A stretch of DNA of 64,000 nt from Mactromeris polynyma (lineage: Eukaryota > Mollusca > Bivalvia > Venerida > Mactridae): the NCBI GenBank assembly GCA_032209605.1, contig JASFXZ010000003.1, positions 10,666,807 to 10,730,806 on the forward strand, given 5' to 3'. Position numbers and translations under genes: made by a program. The notes under the pieces are model-generated. The model made no database searches. It saw nothing but the letters and a program-made list of their open reading frames with translations, and was not told where the DNA came from. This document shows, piece by piece, positions 37,390 through 47,840 of this stretch; positions within the stretch are counted from its first letter, which is position 1, and each line of letters starts with the position of its first letter.

Positions 37390-37582
37390 TACAGTCAAAC
37401 CTGTCTGTAAAGACCACCCATGGGAACAGCAAAATGTGGTCTTTGTTTACAGGTGGTCTCTATTAACAGATTAAATATCATTGAAAATGGTCTGATGGGA
37501 GATAAAATTGATTGTCTTTGCAGACAGGTTTTGCAATAGTGGTCTTTGTTCGCAGGTGGTCTTTAACACAGGTTTGACTGTA
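37390..37582. mobile_element. TA-flanked MITE with CAGTCAAACCTG termini
   Basis: Terminal inverted repeats of about 28 bp: left TACAGTCAAACCTGTCTGTA + AAGACCACC, right GGTGGTCTTTAACACAGGTT + TGACTGTA. TA flanks both ends, fitting a Tc1/mariner-type target duplication. Internal sub-repeats of GTGGTCTTTG...CAGGTGGTCT occur. Length 193 bp, no coding capacity. Confidence 0.85.
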
Positions 37583-37958
37583 TAATGATAGATATATAGA
37601 GTGGCTCAGTATAGTATCACATCATTTTTATGTATGATTATATATAGAAACTTTATATTCTTATAACAAGTTTAGTACTCTAATATTAAGAAACATATAA
37701 GATAGTATGGTTATCTTTCTTTATCATATTATAGAACACAGCACCATTACATGTCACATGTTTTATTTATATGTATCGTTTTTAAACAATAAATAATGTA
37801 TTTTGGGATAAGTAGTGATATACACTCACCGAAATTTCTAACACATCATATTTTAATTTATTGCATATAACACAATATTTCATTAAAACAATGCATACAT
37901 ACTCATGCAAGACCCTTCTATAAGAATTATAAGAGACTATGGCTCAGCAATTATAGAC
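37583..37958. other. AT-rich intergenic stretch
   Basis: No gene or clear repeat. The string AATTATAAGAGACTA near 37926 resembles one near 46929, suggesting a shared transposon remnant. Confidence 0.4.
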
Positions 37959-38069
37959 ATTTGGCAGTCTTGTGTAGCATTTGGCAGTCTTGTGTAGCAT
38001 TTGGCAGTCTTGTGTAGCATTTGGCAGTCTTGTGTAGCATTTGGCAGTCTTGTGTAGCATTTGGCAGTC
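37959..38069. repeat. 20-bp minisatellite, 5.5 copies
   Basis: Perfect copies of ATTTGGCAGTCTTGTGTAGC. The same unit in the same orientation makes the large array at 48475-49610. It lies about 160 bp past the stop codon of the sulfotransferase gene (on the gene's 3' side). Confidence 0.96.
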
Positions 38070-38228
38070 ACAACGCCCGGTTTGATATTCAGTTTGCAAA
38101 GTGGAGTATAATTTTTCATCAGAATTATGCGATTTATCATGTTTTTTGCAGATATAATTTGCTATGTTCGATAGCCACATTGCTATTTTATAAACAGTAG
38201 AAGAAAAACACTATATTGTACAAAAGTG

Positions 38229-40004
38229 TTAATATCCCCATTCAAATCGTCTTCCAATCAGTTCAAAGAACTTTTCATTCAAAGGTTTAAAATAGTTCTG
38301 CAATATATGTATAACGTCGGGAAGTACGTCTGGATGTGCTCGACCCTTCTTTGACTCCATACATTGTTGAACCCCTGACTTTAACAAACAATGCTTTCCT
38401 TTGGTTGCATTGAACACAAAACGTTCAGCAGTGAAATAACTTTCTATCTGCAGAAATCGCTCAACCTTCATCAATTCAGAGGAAGGATCGGTGATGAATT
38501 TCTGTCCATCTACAATCAGTATTTGCTTCATATCAAAATTGTCCAGCCAGTATTTCATATGTTTTGGATAGTTAGAAAACTGTATCATTGTCTTTTGCGT
38601 TTTGATTTTTGTTCTGTTGCTTGTCGTAACATAGTCCTCAAAAGATAGCCCTTGTACTTGCTTATATTCCTTCATCATAGCGTACATTGATATAGCTCTT
38701 TCTATTGGTTCTTTCACAGTTATGATAATTTTTGTATTAGGATCCATCTTGCGAATTTTCTCCGCACAATACCTACGGTAGAAATATGGCGGCGATTTTT
38801 CCATCGTTATCTGGTTTGAATAACTGCAAGGCATTAGATTCCTGTACCATTCTAAGGGACGCTTAAAATACATAGAAAAATATTTGGTTTCTGCTGGATT
38901 TAAACACGCTGCAATCTGTGGATGGTCATTTAAAAATTTAAGTAGAGTCGTGGTACCACATTTTTGTATTCCAACGATTATTGCTTGTGGAAGTCTTTTC
39001 ACACATTTTTCATCAGATGGGTGTGTTGATATGGCACTCCTATTTGGAACCTCTTCAGTCGTAATGTGGTGAACATTTTTGGTAATGTCTTTATATGAAA
39101 TATAAGAACAATATAAATTACTATGATTTCATTTAGGGTGCGGAGCATTGTTCACGTGCTCCTCATTGATGCGTGTTTAAATTCAGGATAAAGTATGTGC
39201 ATGTGAGGAAGCTGGCTTAACGGAAGATTTATGGTGTTACCCAGATGCCTGTTCATGTAAAAATAACGCTAGAATGGGTATCTGAGGTGGTTTTCACGAA
39301 ACGTCTAAAGGTTTACCTTAAGATTGATTTATCTTTATTTCTTTACCTTAGTTAAAGATAAGGAAATTCTTAACCTTAGAAGTTTCATCACTGCCATTTA
39401 AAGATTTTCTTAGCAAAGGAAAGCCTTATCTTTAAGGAAAATATTAATTTCATCTAAGGAAAATGGACGCTACTTTATCTTTTTAGGAAAACGATGACAA
39501 CCATATATAAGGAAAATCTTAAGATAAGACGTTAAGTGAATACCACTTAAGTATTTTCTATACACTCAAGGAAACTCTTGTGGATAATAAGGAAAATGTT
39601 ACATTTAAGGAAAATCTTAACCTCAAGATATTTCGTGAATACCACCCCTGTTTCTGTGTCGGAAAGCCCCATTCCAGAAAAAAATCCTTTATTTTTAAAA
39701 CTGTGCTGACTTAGACAGTTTTCTTAGTTGTGGTGGCATTTCATTACTCAAAACATAACGTTGGTATTAAATAATAATAGATCATTATACACACGCATTA
39801 ACAAAGATGTGTAATATAATGAAGTTAATAACCTTTATCAGATCTCCCACAGTCACATTCCTGTTTTATGGAAGAGGAGATGCTGGGCATAGGCACCGTG
39901 TTTGTTGTCGTTGAAGCCCAGGACATCCATATTACAAGCACCGTAAGTGACACAAACATCAACATGAATTGTATCTGCCATTTTGACACCCATTGACGTA
40001 TCAT
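38229..40004 (-). CDS. HS3ST1-like: Heparan sulfate 3-O-sulfotransferase-like, two exons
   Basis: Exon 1 (40004-39833) and exon 2 (39088-38229) join in phase at GATAAAG/gt...ag/ACATT, giving 343 aa. Residues 13-30 are a hydrophobic signal anchor after a short basic N-terminus, fitting a type II Golgi protein. The PAPS 5'-phosphosulfate loop is IIVGIQKCGTTTLL (Lys 100). Glu 124 (AETKYF) aligns with the catalytic base; EKSPPYF follows. The 3'-phosphate loop is VKEPIERAIS. The end CLLKSGVQQCMESKKGRAHP keeps the paired Cys and KGRAHP signature, then FFELIGRRFEW. Family members transfer sulfate from PAPS to the 3-OH of glucosamine in heparan sulfate. Oddities: the substrate-contact Arg of GTRALLE is Thr, and the usual RDP/RNP reads KEP, so specificity may differ. 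An in-frame ATG at 40034 could start 10 codons earlier, but TTTCAG just before the chosen exon suggests an upstream 5' UTR exon. Confidence 0.88.
39089..39832 (-). other. Intron of the sulfotransferase gene
   Basis: 744-bp intron with GT at 39832 and AG ending at 39089, interrupting the stem region between signal anchor and catalytic domain. About half of it is a fold-back element (39285-39648). Confidence 0.8.
39285..39648. mobile_element. Fold-back/MITE-like element in the intron
   Basis: Ends form an imperfect inverted repeat: left AGGTGGTTTTCACGAAACGT, right ATTTCGTGAATACCACCCC. The interior is built from scattered copies of AAGGAAAATCTTAA and its complement, giving a multiply folded AT-rich element. 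No ORF. Confidence 0.65.
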
Positions 40005-41460
40005 TGTGGTAATCTGAAACATAATATTGTCCATATGTTAATTGCAGCAAATAATTCTGTTCCGATACTGATAACTATGAACAAAAAGGAAGGGGTTAGT
40101 TTTTCAGGGAATGCCACATACACAGGTCCCTGGAGATGCTTACAGCCGTTCTCTAGTAAATAAAATCAAAGGACTGAAGGTCCCTTGGAGGTGCTTACAA
40201 GGCAAGACTGGATGTTTTCAATATTATCGCATTAAAAAGGAATACGCGACTATTCGGGTAAACTCATTAGCCAAAAATGACACAAATAATACAAAAGCCG
40301 CTTATATCAAGACTCCCGTCCACAATTTATATATACCTAACAAATCAGCCATAATACTCATCAAATCTATAATAAAACCAAAGAACTTTGCATATATTTC
40401 TTGAGATGATTAATATGGCGGTACTAATTTTCCCTTCATGTGCCGCATTTTTTTGCGGTCGGCTCGACTTCGAAACTTGTATCACTTGATGCCCGCAAAG
40501 TTACTGGGAACGAACAATCTTCATACAGTTTAATAACATTTTATTTACATATCTAAGTAAATGTAAATCATGACAATATGAGTACATAATATACATAATT
40601 TCCATAAAACGTCACATGTGACGTCACAATGTACTGAGAGTAAGCAATATTTGACCCATATGGCAATATGAAAACAAGGTGACCATACGAAGTAAATATT
40701 GTTTCCTGCTTGCAAATAGTGACATCATATGTTGCGTTTTCTTGAATGACGTCACTTACAGAAGAGGTTGTAAATCCCACAGCAGTACTCATTTGTACAA
40801 CACAGTGGTGCATGCTTATAACATACTCAGTTATAACGAAAAGTAATGTTTATTCCCCGACCGACTATATTTCATAGTACAACTACATGGTTATAGTGAA
40901 TTTGGATAGTGTAATTTTGTATATATTATGAAGCGTTTTCGCCTCCACTTCCGTCCGTACTATCCGCGAACTACGTCTAGCGCACTATTAGAAATAGTGT
41001 ACGCGTGCAAGGTTCTTATATAGCGGGGGTCAATCTACTCTCTGTAAAACAGATGCTGTATGTGAGTACAGTTCAAGTCGTTTAAAAGCATATTTGGGGA
41101 ATATCGCTTAGCTAGTGAGGGTACCATAACGACTTGAAAAGTACTTCATCTACACCAAATAAAACACATCTTACAAATACATTTAATTTTAATTAAATGC
41201 CTAAATACAGTATAGTAATTAAACAAGAAACATTTTTTATCATTACATACTCCAATGAATAAAAGTGATTAAAATAAACAAGTGTATAACATTGTATATT
41301 AATACATCAAAAAATATACTTAAGTCATACACATCTAAAATGCAAACAAACTCACAAGAATTAATGAATATCAGAATTAATTAATTGTTCATTTCATTTT
41401 AAAGCAAAAATAGAAAAATGTATAATATTGATAACAATAACATACCTGTAAAACAGATGA
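40005..41460. other. Intergenic region upstream of the sulfotransferase gene
   Basis: No convincing gene. It holds two CRE palindromes (40610-40754), a GC-richer patch around 40935-41040 with a TATATAG string and a short inverted repeat of CAAGTCGTT/AACGACTTG near 41069-41136. The rest is AT-rich. Confidence 0.5.
40610..40754. promoter_or_regulatory. Pair of perfect CRE (TGACGTCA) sites
   Basis: Full 8-bp TGACGTCA palindromes occur at 40619-40626 and 40747-40754. The first is embedded in a 14-bp palindrome CGTCACATGTGACG (40610-40623). They lie about 0.6-0.75 kb upstream of the sulfotransferase start codon. CREB/ATF proteins bind this sequence, but a link to the gene is only inferred from position. 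Confidence 0.35.
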
Positions 41461-42370
41461 CAAGACTTGTTCAAGTACAAAGTTTACGTTTATTTTCAGT
41501 GTCCAGTTCTAGAATGATACTGGACATTAAAAATGCCGCTTCTATTGAATATATTGAAATCTGTGTATAACGAAGCTGTTAGTTATAGCGACAAAGGTTG
41601 TAAAAATTGGGTGTATATTGTGAAAAAGATGTTAAACGATTATGGTTTTCCCGAGGTGTTCGAAAATGTACATGATATTGATATGAAATCGTTTTTGTTT
41701 GTGTTCAGGTGTAGAATTATAGACTCTTTTAAGTGTGAATGGTACGATGCTGTGAACAAGAGTTCTATGATGGATATGTATAGGCAATTTAAGGCATCAC
41801 TAGTATATGAACCGTATCTTAATATTTTACCTAGGTCACTAAGAACATATGTAAGTAGGTTACGTTTGTCTGTACACCCACTGAGAATTCAAACGGGTAG
41901 ATACGCTAGAAATAGAGAGGATAGGTCTGTTAGATATTGCTTGTGCTGTAATTTAAATGACATTGAGGATGAATATCATTTTATTTGTGTTTGCCCTAAA
42001 TATACAGAACTGAGAAAAAAATATTTAAAAAATATGTATTATGTCAATCCATCTGTGTATAAATATTTGAATTTGTTTAAAACTGTTGACAAAATGGAAC
42101 TTATTAATTTGTCATTGTTTGTCAAAAATGCTCTATTACTACGATCAAGAATGATAAATGATATAATATAATATATTCATCTCCTTTGCATTTATGATTG
42201 TTTGTAATATATTTACAACTGCATTTGTTTCCATATTACATAAGTATTAATATAGTTTATATGTTTTAATTACTTGTTCAAAATCACGTGACAGTATATA
42301 TGTATGTATTTCATGTTGTATAGACGATGTACTATGTATAAGTCTCGAATAAAAAATCTGTCTGTCTTAA
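41461..42370 (+). pseudogene. 5'-truncated LINE 3' end with C-terminal zinc-binding domain
   Basis: The plus strand reads LINE ORF2 C-terminal protein. The best part is 41533-42171: RLSVHPLRIQTGRYARNRED then CLCCNLNDIEDEYHFICVCP, matching the Cys/His region found after the reverse transcriptase in many non-LTR retrotransposons. Just upstream another frame (41440-41530) continues related sequence, so a frameshift is likely near 41570. An AATAAA at 42348 is followed by CTGTCTGTCTT, a plausible 3' tail. RT and endonuclease are absent. Clade not resolved. Confidence 0.7.
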
Positions 42371-43792
42371 AGTGTCTTGAGTCAAGCTTGTCACTGGTGG
42401 CTTCTAAAAAACAGGTAGTTTTACTCAAGGTATAAATTAATACTTCTTTTGATTTATGTAATTTTCGAGTCTACAGTTGATAGATAATCAGACAGGAATG
42501 TGTTAAGGCATATTTGTATAATTGACTAAGCCATTTGAACAAAGAGGTGATAAAACAAACCATCAGATAATAATAGGGGCTTAGCCTAGAGGAGCTGTCA
42601 AATTTTAACACCATATGTTACTATAATATCTTCATTTATTTATTGGCTAATTTGGCTTATTTAAGCCTTTGACCATTTACAAATAACAATTATGGCAAAG
42701 ACTTGCAATAGTGAACATACAGTTACATGTAGGAGTGTGATATTATTTTTATTTTCGTCTCATCTATATACATGTACATACATTTTTAATCTGGCTGTTT
42801 GTGTAAACCGTCCAGATATTTTTGTAATTTTAGGTCTCATCAATTATTCTTTACACTTGGTATGTGGGTTTGGGGCGGCTGGGGTGCTGGACCATAAGTT
42901 AATCTTAGTCCAGATCCAGCGCCTTGGCCGCCTCTATGCCCACAGCACCAAACCAGTCCACTACTTTTTTATCATTTACAAATTGACCGGCGGAATCTAA
43001 GTGATGGATCAATTTATTGACCATTAAATCACAATTCTGCCGGTCAATACACTTTAATTTTCCCTACAACAACCTGCCCCAGTAAATCCTATAGGAAAAA
43101 CTTCAACTTTAAATATGGAGGGCCTCATCCCGCATCCGGATGGTGGGTAATTCGTTGCCCATCTGTCGGGATGGGGGCTGTTGGCCCTCCTTTATATTCA
43201 GAAACTTTAACAATTATATAGTCAGTGCTGGGACAGAGCATATCCATTACCCTGGTTCCAATCTAGCATCGCCGAACCATCTCCGAAATTTTAAATATCA
43301 TCATTATGTAAAACCTCCTGTAAAACCTTTTAAAATTCCTCTCTCTGTCAGATGTATATTTTATACTGTATAACTATTGTATACTATTTTAAATACTTTG
43401 TTTATTTTTAGGCCCTAAAAAGTTCTCTCGTTTTGTCATATCACCATAATGAATACATTTTTATCACCACTCTCCTATTGTCTTAAATACTGCAATGAGA
43501 GGAATCCAAAAGTGTAAGACTTCATTTTTATATTTTTAAAGCGGCTGGTCCGCAAAATTTAAATCTTATTTATTTTTGTTATTGTTATATAATAGAATGA
43601 AGTCATAATATATATATATACAAAATAGTTCACTGCTAGTCAGTACTTTTAATAAAGCATATCTTTTATATTATTTATATATCTTTTAAAAAATAGTATT
43701 TGAAAAGTAGAAATCTTTAAAATATATTTTAATTCAAAAAACCGTTATATTTGATTTAGACACACACACAGACGTTCACTATAGTTTTATTT
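42371..43792. other. Repeat-derived stretch with small palindromes
   Basis: Contains a segment (about 42674-42791) homologous to 46752-46880, an inverted repeat of ATTGACCGGCGGAAT at 42982-42996 with 43034-43048, and a nested palindrome at 43117-43190 (GGAGGGC...CATCCCG with CGGGATG...GCCCTCC). No gene seen. Probably degraded LINE sequence. Confidence 0.5.
42674..42791 (-). repeat. LINE-derived segment, copy 1
   Basis: Shares CAATTATGGCAAAGACTTGC and flanking sequence through TACATGTACATACATTTT with 46752-46880; the core also matches 47491-47514 plus 47768-47800. On the minus strand the third copy encodes a LINE Cys/His region, so this is a degraded piece of the same family. Confidence 0.65.
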
Positions 43793-44260
43793 TTAAAAAG
43801 AAATGTTTACATTAAATTCCCCTGTTATTATACAGTTTTTTGCTCCATCCTTAGAAGGGATTGATGATGTTATATGTTCAAGAGATTCTGAGCTGATCTC
43901 TCTCAAATATAAATTAACAAGATAAAAGGATTGATCTTTCAAGTATATTTTAACTAATTGATATTCTATTAAAGAGTCAGTATTACTGTTTCTGGGGTTG
44001 TCTACCCTGATGTGTTCATAATTTAGATTATTTTTTATATATATAGCCAAACCACCACATGTTTTATTTTTTTCCAAAAAGTTCTTATGTTCTAAATTGA
44101 ATCCAGGGATATTTTTTTCATGATTATTTTTGAAGCAGGTTTCCTGGATGCATAAAATGTCTATATGTGGATTTTTATCTATCAAAAGTTTTATTTCAGT
44201 CAATTTTGAGCCATTAAGAGAATTGGCATTGTAGGATATTATATTTAGTCCACTACACAT
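43793..44260 (-). pseudogene. LINE APE-type endonuclease, N-terminal part
   Basis: The minus strand encodes 155 aa with the opening of an endonuclease/exonuclease/phosphatase fold: IISYNANSLN, then ILCIQETCF (catalytic Glu), GGLAIYIKNNLNY, VNLYLREI and GEFNVN (usually GDFN). This nicks target DNA in non-LTR retrotransposition. The frame ends at 43793 before the remaining catalytic His/Asp, so it is truncated. The Asp-to-Glu change in GDFN is an additional defect. It starts directly beside the 13-bp repeat that follows a LINE 3' end. Confidence 0.8.
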
Positions 44261-44270
44261 AACCGAGTCT

Positions 44271-45077
44271 GATGTATGTAGATGTTTACAATGTACATCG
44301 TATTATATGTATAGTGACAAACATGAGTGACAAACATTAGTGAGAAACATGAGTGACAAACATTAGTGACAAACATTAGTGACAAACATTAGTGACAAAC
44401 ATTAGTGACAAACATTAGTGACAAACATTAGTGACAAACATTAGTGACAAACATTAGTGACAAACATTAGTGACAAACATTAGTGACAAACATTAGTGAC
44501 AAACATTAGTGACACACATTAGTGACAAACATTAGTGACAAACATTAGTGACAAACATCAGTGACAAACATTAGTGACAAACATTAGTGACAAACATTAG
44601 TGACAAACATTAGTGACAAACATTAGTGACAAACATTAGTGACAAATATGAGGAAAGAAGATGCTATGGTGATACAGTGTATACAAGAGATAGATAGATA
44701 AATATAACAGTATTCATACCCTATGTTTAAATACATCAGTTCATACTAGTTTGCAAATTATTCTTTTCTTACGCTCAAAGCTTCTGAAATAAATTTAGCT
44801 ATATTTATGATACATTTATTCCACTCTGTCTGTAGCAAATGATAACATTTCTCAAGGCAGGGCCAAGAATTATTACGAAAACACTTTTTCCTTACATCGT
44901 GATATTTGGGACAACATAACAAGAAATGGTACTCAGTTTCTATGCTATTTTGCGAACAGTGTCAAGATATTTTTCAAATTCTGTTTTGAATTTGCAGTAA
45001 TAATTCAATTTTGGCATTGAACTTATTGAACTATACCAGTCTTGAATAAACTATAATATCAAATAGATTTTAGTGTA
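44271..45077 (-). repeat. Duplicated LINE 3' segment, copy A
   Basis: Homologous to 47841-48478. Relative to copy B it lacks 118 bp (48241-48358 of B), which removes the Cys/His coding region and shifts the frame, and its short 13-bp repeat has grown from about 4 to 26 copies. On the minus strand it ends the coding part of a LINE and continues as 3' UTR. Confidence 0.88.
44313..44650. repeat. 13-bp minisatellite, 26 copies
   Basis: Tandem AGTGACAAACATT with few variants (AGTGAGAAACATG, GACACACATT, GACAAACATC). 338 bp is exactly 26 units. The homologous site at 47882-47933 holds four diverged units and shows the seed. Confidence 0.97.
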
Positions 45078-45622
45078 TAATTTGGAATTGTTTAAAACTT
45101 TAAATACATTATAGAATATTAAAATATAGTATTCATATTTGAAATCTACATTTTGATACCAAACATGGTATGATTATGAAATGAACAATATAATAAGTGA
45201 ATATAATAATTATACAATAACATTGCTAATTATGTAATAAGAATATAAAGCAGAAATATGAATCATAATAATATTATATATAACCTAGTCATTTCTGGGT
45301 CCCAAAAGACACATTTTAAGACAAACTTGCTCGGTACATGTATGATAAACAAATATTGCGGGGAAAGATGTTTCATTCTAATTTTGTTAAAAATATGTAT
45401 ACTAAAAATATGCTATTTTCGGATTTTTAAGTCTGGCATTTATTTAAGTTTTAATGAATTATGAAGTAGTGTAAATAGAAACAAAGCAGGACAACAAAAA
45501 ACAACGATGAAAATAGATAAAGCAAACGTTATTACTTGAGCAGTCCGTGTAGAGAATCCAACACTTATAATAATGGATCGTGACTAAGTCCAACAGGTCT
45601 CTATATAAAGAGTCCATACATA
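45078..45622. other. AT-rich stretch without a recognised feature
   Basis: Mostly A/T-rich sequence between the LINE segment and the SINE. Only short frames, none protein-like. Confidence 0.4.
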
Positions 45623-45634
45623 ACATCTAGACGC

Positions 45635-45930
45635 GTTGTAGCGGATCAGTGGTCCAGTGGTAAACGCTGGACTTGTAATCCAGGGATCGCTGGTTCGATT
45701 CCCCGCTCCATCACTGACCGTACTAACAGTCTTTCGGACGAGACTTTAAAAACCGAGGTCCCGTGTATGATGCTTTACATCGAGCACGTAAAAGAACCAG
45801 GGGTGCTTCTGGAACTGGGGCATCTTCTGTATCATGCACTATCCTCCAAATCTAATATGACTAACATTCTTCCGGAGGCGTCGCCCATGTGGGAAACCGG
45901 TGGCGACGATAAATAAAAGCATATATACAT
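45635..45930 (+). mobile_element. tRNA-derived SINE, full-length copy
   Basis: The head resembles a tRNA: A-box-like TGGTCCAGTGG, anticodon region GGACTTGTAATCC (Thr-like TGT) and B box GGTTCGATTCC. The body (GGTCCCGTGTATGATGCTTT; CACGTAAAAGAACCAGGGG) resembles the central domain of bivalve SINEs. The tail is GGCGACGATAAATAAA. A 12-bp target-site duplication ACATCTAGACGC flanks it at 45623-45634 and 45931-45942. The T-stem pairs poorly, so it is not a functional tRNA gene. Confidence 0.87.
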
Positions 45931-45942
45931 ACATCTAGACGC

Positions 45943-46314
45943 TTTATATACAGTACTATAGCATTTTCAACTTTATCATGTTCATGTCTTATGTGTAGTA
46001 CAATCGATGAATTATTCAAGCGTCCAATAGATAATTACAGCCATGAAAATCAAATTTCAACAAGTCATGGTTTATTTAGAGATATGCACATACCAGTTGT
46101 CCATGGCAATATTGTCACAATGTGCATTATGAAGAAGAAGAGGTTATTATTGACGTATTCGGGAGTTGCCATTGCGCAACTTTAATGCGCATGTTCTTTT
46201 CGATTATTGTAGTGTTTGCATTGGATTAAAGACGTATAAGGGAGTAGTTTACTATTTTCTTTTACGGTGCAAAGATTTTTCTGAACTTTATAGTCACCAA
46301 GCACAATACAAATA
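45943..46314. other. Intergenic stretch, no feature seen
   Basis: Sequence with only short frames. The last part may belong to the LINE fragment that follows. Confidence 0.4.
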
Positions 46315-46560
46315 ATGATATCATTTTGTTCAATTGAAGGATTTCATTACACCTTAGAAACATACCGATACAATGGCGCTAAATTATATTGGAAATTGTT
46401 AAAAAAATCATCTCATGTAAAAACACCGGACATACCTCTGTCAAGTTTTGAGCATTACTTTAAGGCTATTTATAATCCAGACGATCTTTTTTTTCAATCC
46501 TGACGAAGATGTAATGTATTTAAATGATCGTTTTTTTAAAGGTGACCCCTGTTGACATGG
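46315..46560 (+). pseudogene. LINE fragment between endonuclease and RT
   Basis: The plus strand reads KLYWKLLKKSSHVKTPDIPL then FEHYFKAIYNPDDLFFQ, the conserved linker preceding the reverse transcriptase in molluscan LINEs. A frameshift at the T-run near 46490 moves the continuing similarity (DEDVMYLNDRF) to another frame. Only this patch survives. Confidence 0.55.
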
Positions 46561-46751
46561 TCAACTATTCAACGGTTGAGTTGTGGACAACAATACCAGT
46601 ATTCAATTTAATGTGAAATATCCAGCTAACATATAACATAATTACAAAAAAGTTTATAGCATAATTAGATGTTTACTCGATAAAACTTGTTATTCACAAC
46701 TACCCAATGTATATGGTAAACGATTCTCCACCGAGTTGTAAACAACATTCA

Positions 46752-46880
46752 TTGGCCATTTACAAAAAACAATTATGGCAAAGACTTGCAATAGAGAACA
46801 TACAGTTACATGTAGGCGTGTGATATTATATTTATTTTAATCTTTATTTTCGTCTCATCTATATACATGTACATACATTT
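46752..46880 (-). repeat. LINE-derived segment, copy 2
   Basis: Second copy of the segment at 42674-42791, with a 10-bp insertion/duplication (TTTTAATCTT) near 46838. Confidence 0.65.
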
Positions 46881-47257
46881 TACAATAACATAAAAACAGA
46901 ACCAACTTTTAGTAATTAGCCACTCTTAATAAGAGTTATAAGAGACTAGACATTACAATAAAACATCAAAATATCACATGATACGTTAAGATATTAAAGT
47001 TATACAATATAGCGTAATAAATAATTACATATATGCATATAAAACTGAAAACCCAGTTGTTAATTGTTACTAAAAATAATAATAAAACAAAAACCTGTGT
47101 AAGAAACTGAATAATTTCGTGCACTATTGCGCATACTCAAAAACATAATCTTATGAAATCCATTTAGGACCAATCAGATTGGTCCTAATTTAATTAACAG
47201 CTGTTTTTCAGATGGAATAAAAGCTATGACATACAATTATATATAAAAATACGTGCA
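46881..47257. other. AT-rich stretch, probable LINE 3' UTR
   Basis: No gene. Contains a near-perfect palindrome, TAGGACCAATC and its complement separated by one base, at 47165-47187. It lies just past the end of a minus-strand LINE coding fragment. Confidence 0.4.
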
Positions 47258-47810
47258 TTATTTACAGAGATAAAAAGTGCGACGCTGTAAAATATTATGA
47301 CAGGTTTTGGCACATATCCTAATCATATCAGAGTTGTTAAAAAGAAAGACTAACTTATCATTATTAGACATGTGCGTAAAATTATCATCAATGGCAACCG
47401 CCTTAGCGTACAAACTTTGCCTTAAATCAGCATACAAATTACATTCTAACATTACATGACTCTCATCCTCAATATTGTCACAGAACGGACAATTATGACA
47501 AAGACTTGCAATAGTTCGATTCCCCGCTCCATCACTGACCGTACTAACAGTCTTTCGGACGAGACTTTTAAACCCGAGGTCCCGTGTATGATGCTTTACA
47601 TCGAGCACGTAAAAGAACCAGGGGTGCTTCTGGAACTGGGGCATCTTCTGTATCATGCACTATCCTCCAAAAATCTAATATGACTAACATTCTTCTGGAG
47701 GCGTCGCCCATATGGGAAACCGGTGGCGACGATCAATAAACCCCAATACAACAACAACTTGCAATAGAGAACATACAGTTACATGTAGGCGTGTGATATG
47801 ATATATGCTG
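47258..47810 (-). pseudogene. LINE C-terminal fragment interrupted by a SINE
   Basis: Minus-strand coding from about 47800 to 47768, then 47514 to 47258, reads CHNCPFCDNIEDESHVMLEC and then AKTCHNILQRRTFYL, the Cys/His C-terminal region of a non-LTR retrotransposon. A SINE (47515-47756) with an 11-bp target-site duplication splits it. Upstream RT sequence is missing. Confidence 0.7.
47515..47756 (+). mobile_element. 5'-truncated SINE copy inside a LINE fragment
   Basis: Matches the SINE at 45635-45930 from the B box (TTCGATTCCCCGCTCC) to the tail, which here reads GACGATCAATAAACCCC + AATACAACAAC. ACTTGCAATAG flanks it at 47504-47514 and 47757-47767. The intact LINE target is seen at 46790. 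Truncation starts exactly within the tRNA T-arm. Confidence 0.88.
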
Positions 47811-47840
47811 ACAAGACAGCATATTATACATGTATATGGT

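Noticed and set aside
44313..44650. CRISPR array
   Set aside because: Units are directly tandem without spacers, in a eukaryotic LINE 3' region; it is a minisatellite.
45635..45715. Functional tRNA-Thr (TGT) gene
   Set aside because: The anticodon arm and boxes are recognisable, but acceptor and T stems pair poorly, and the sequence continues into a SINE body with a target-site duplication.
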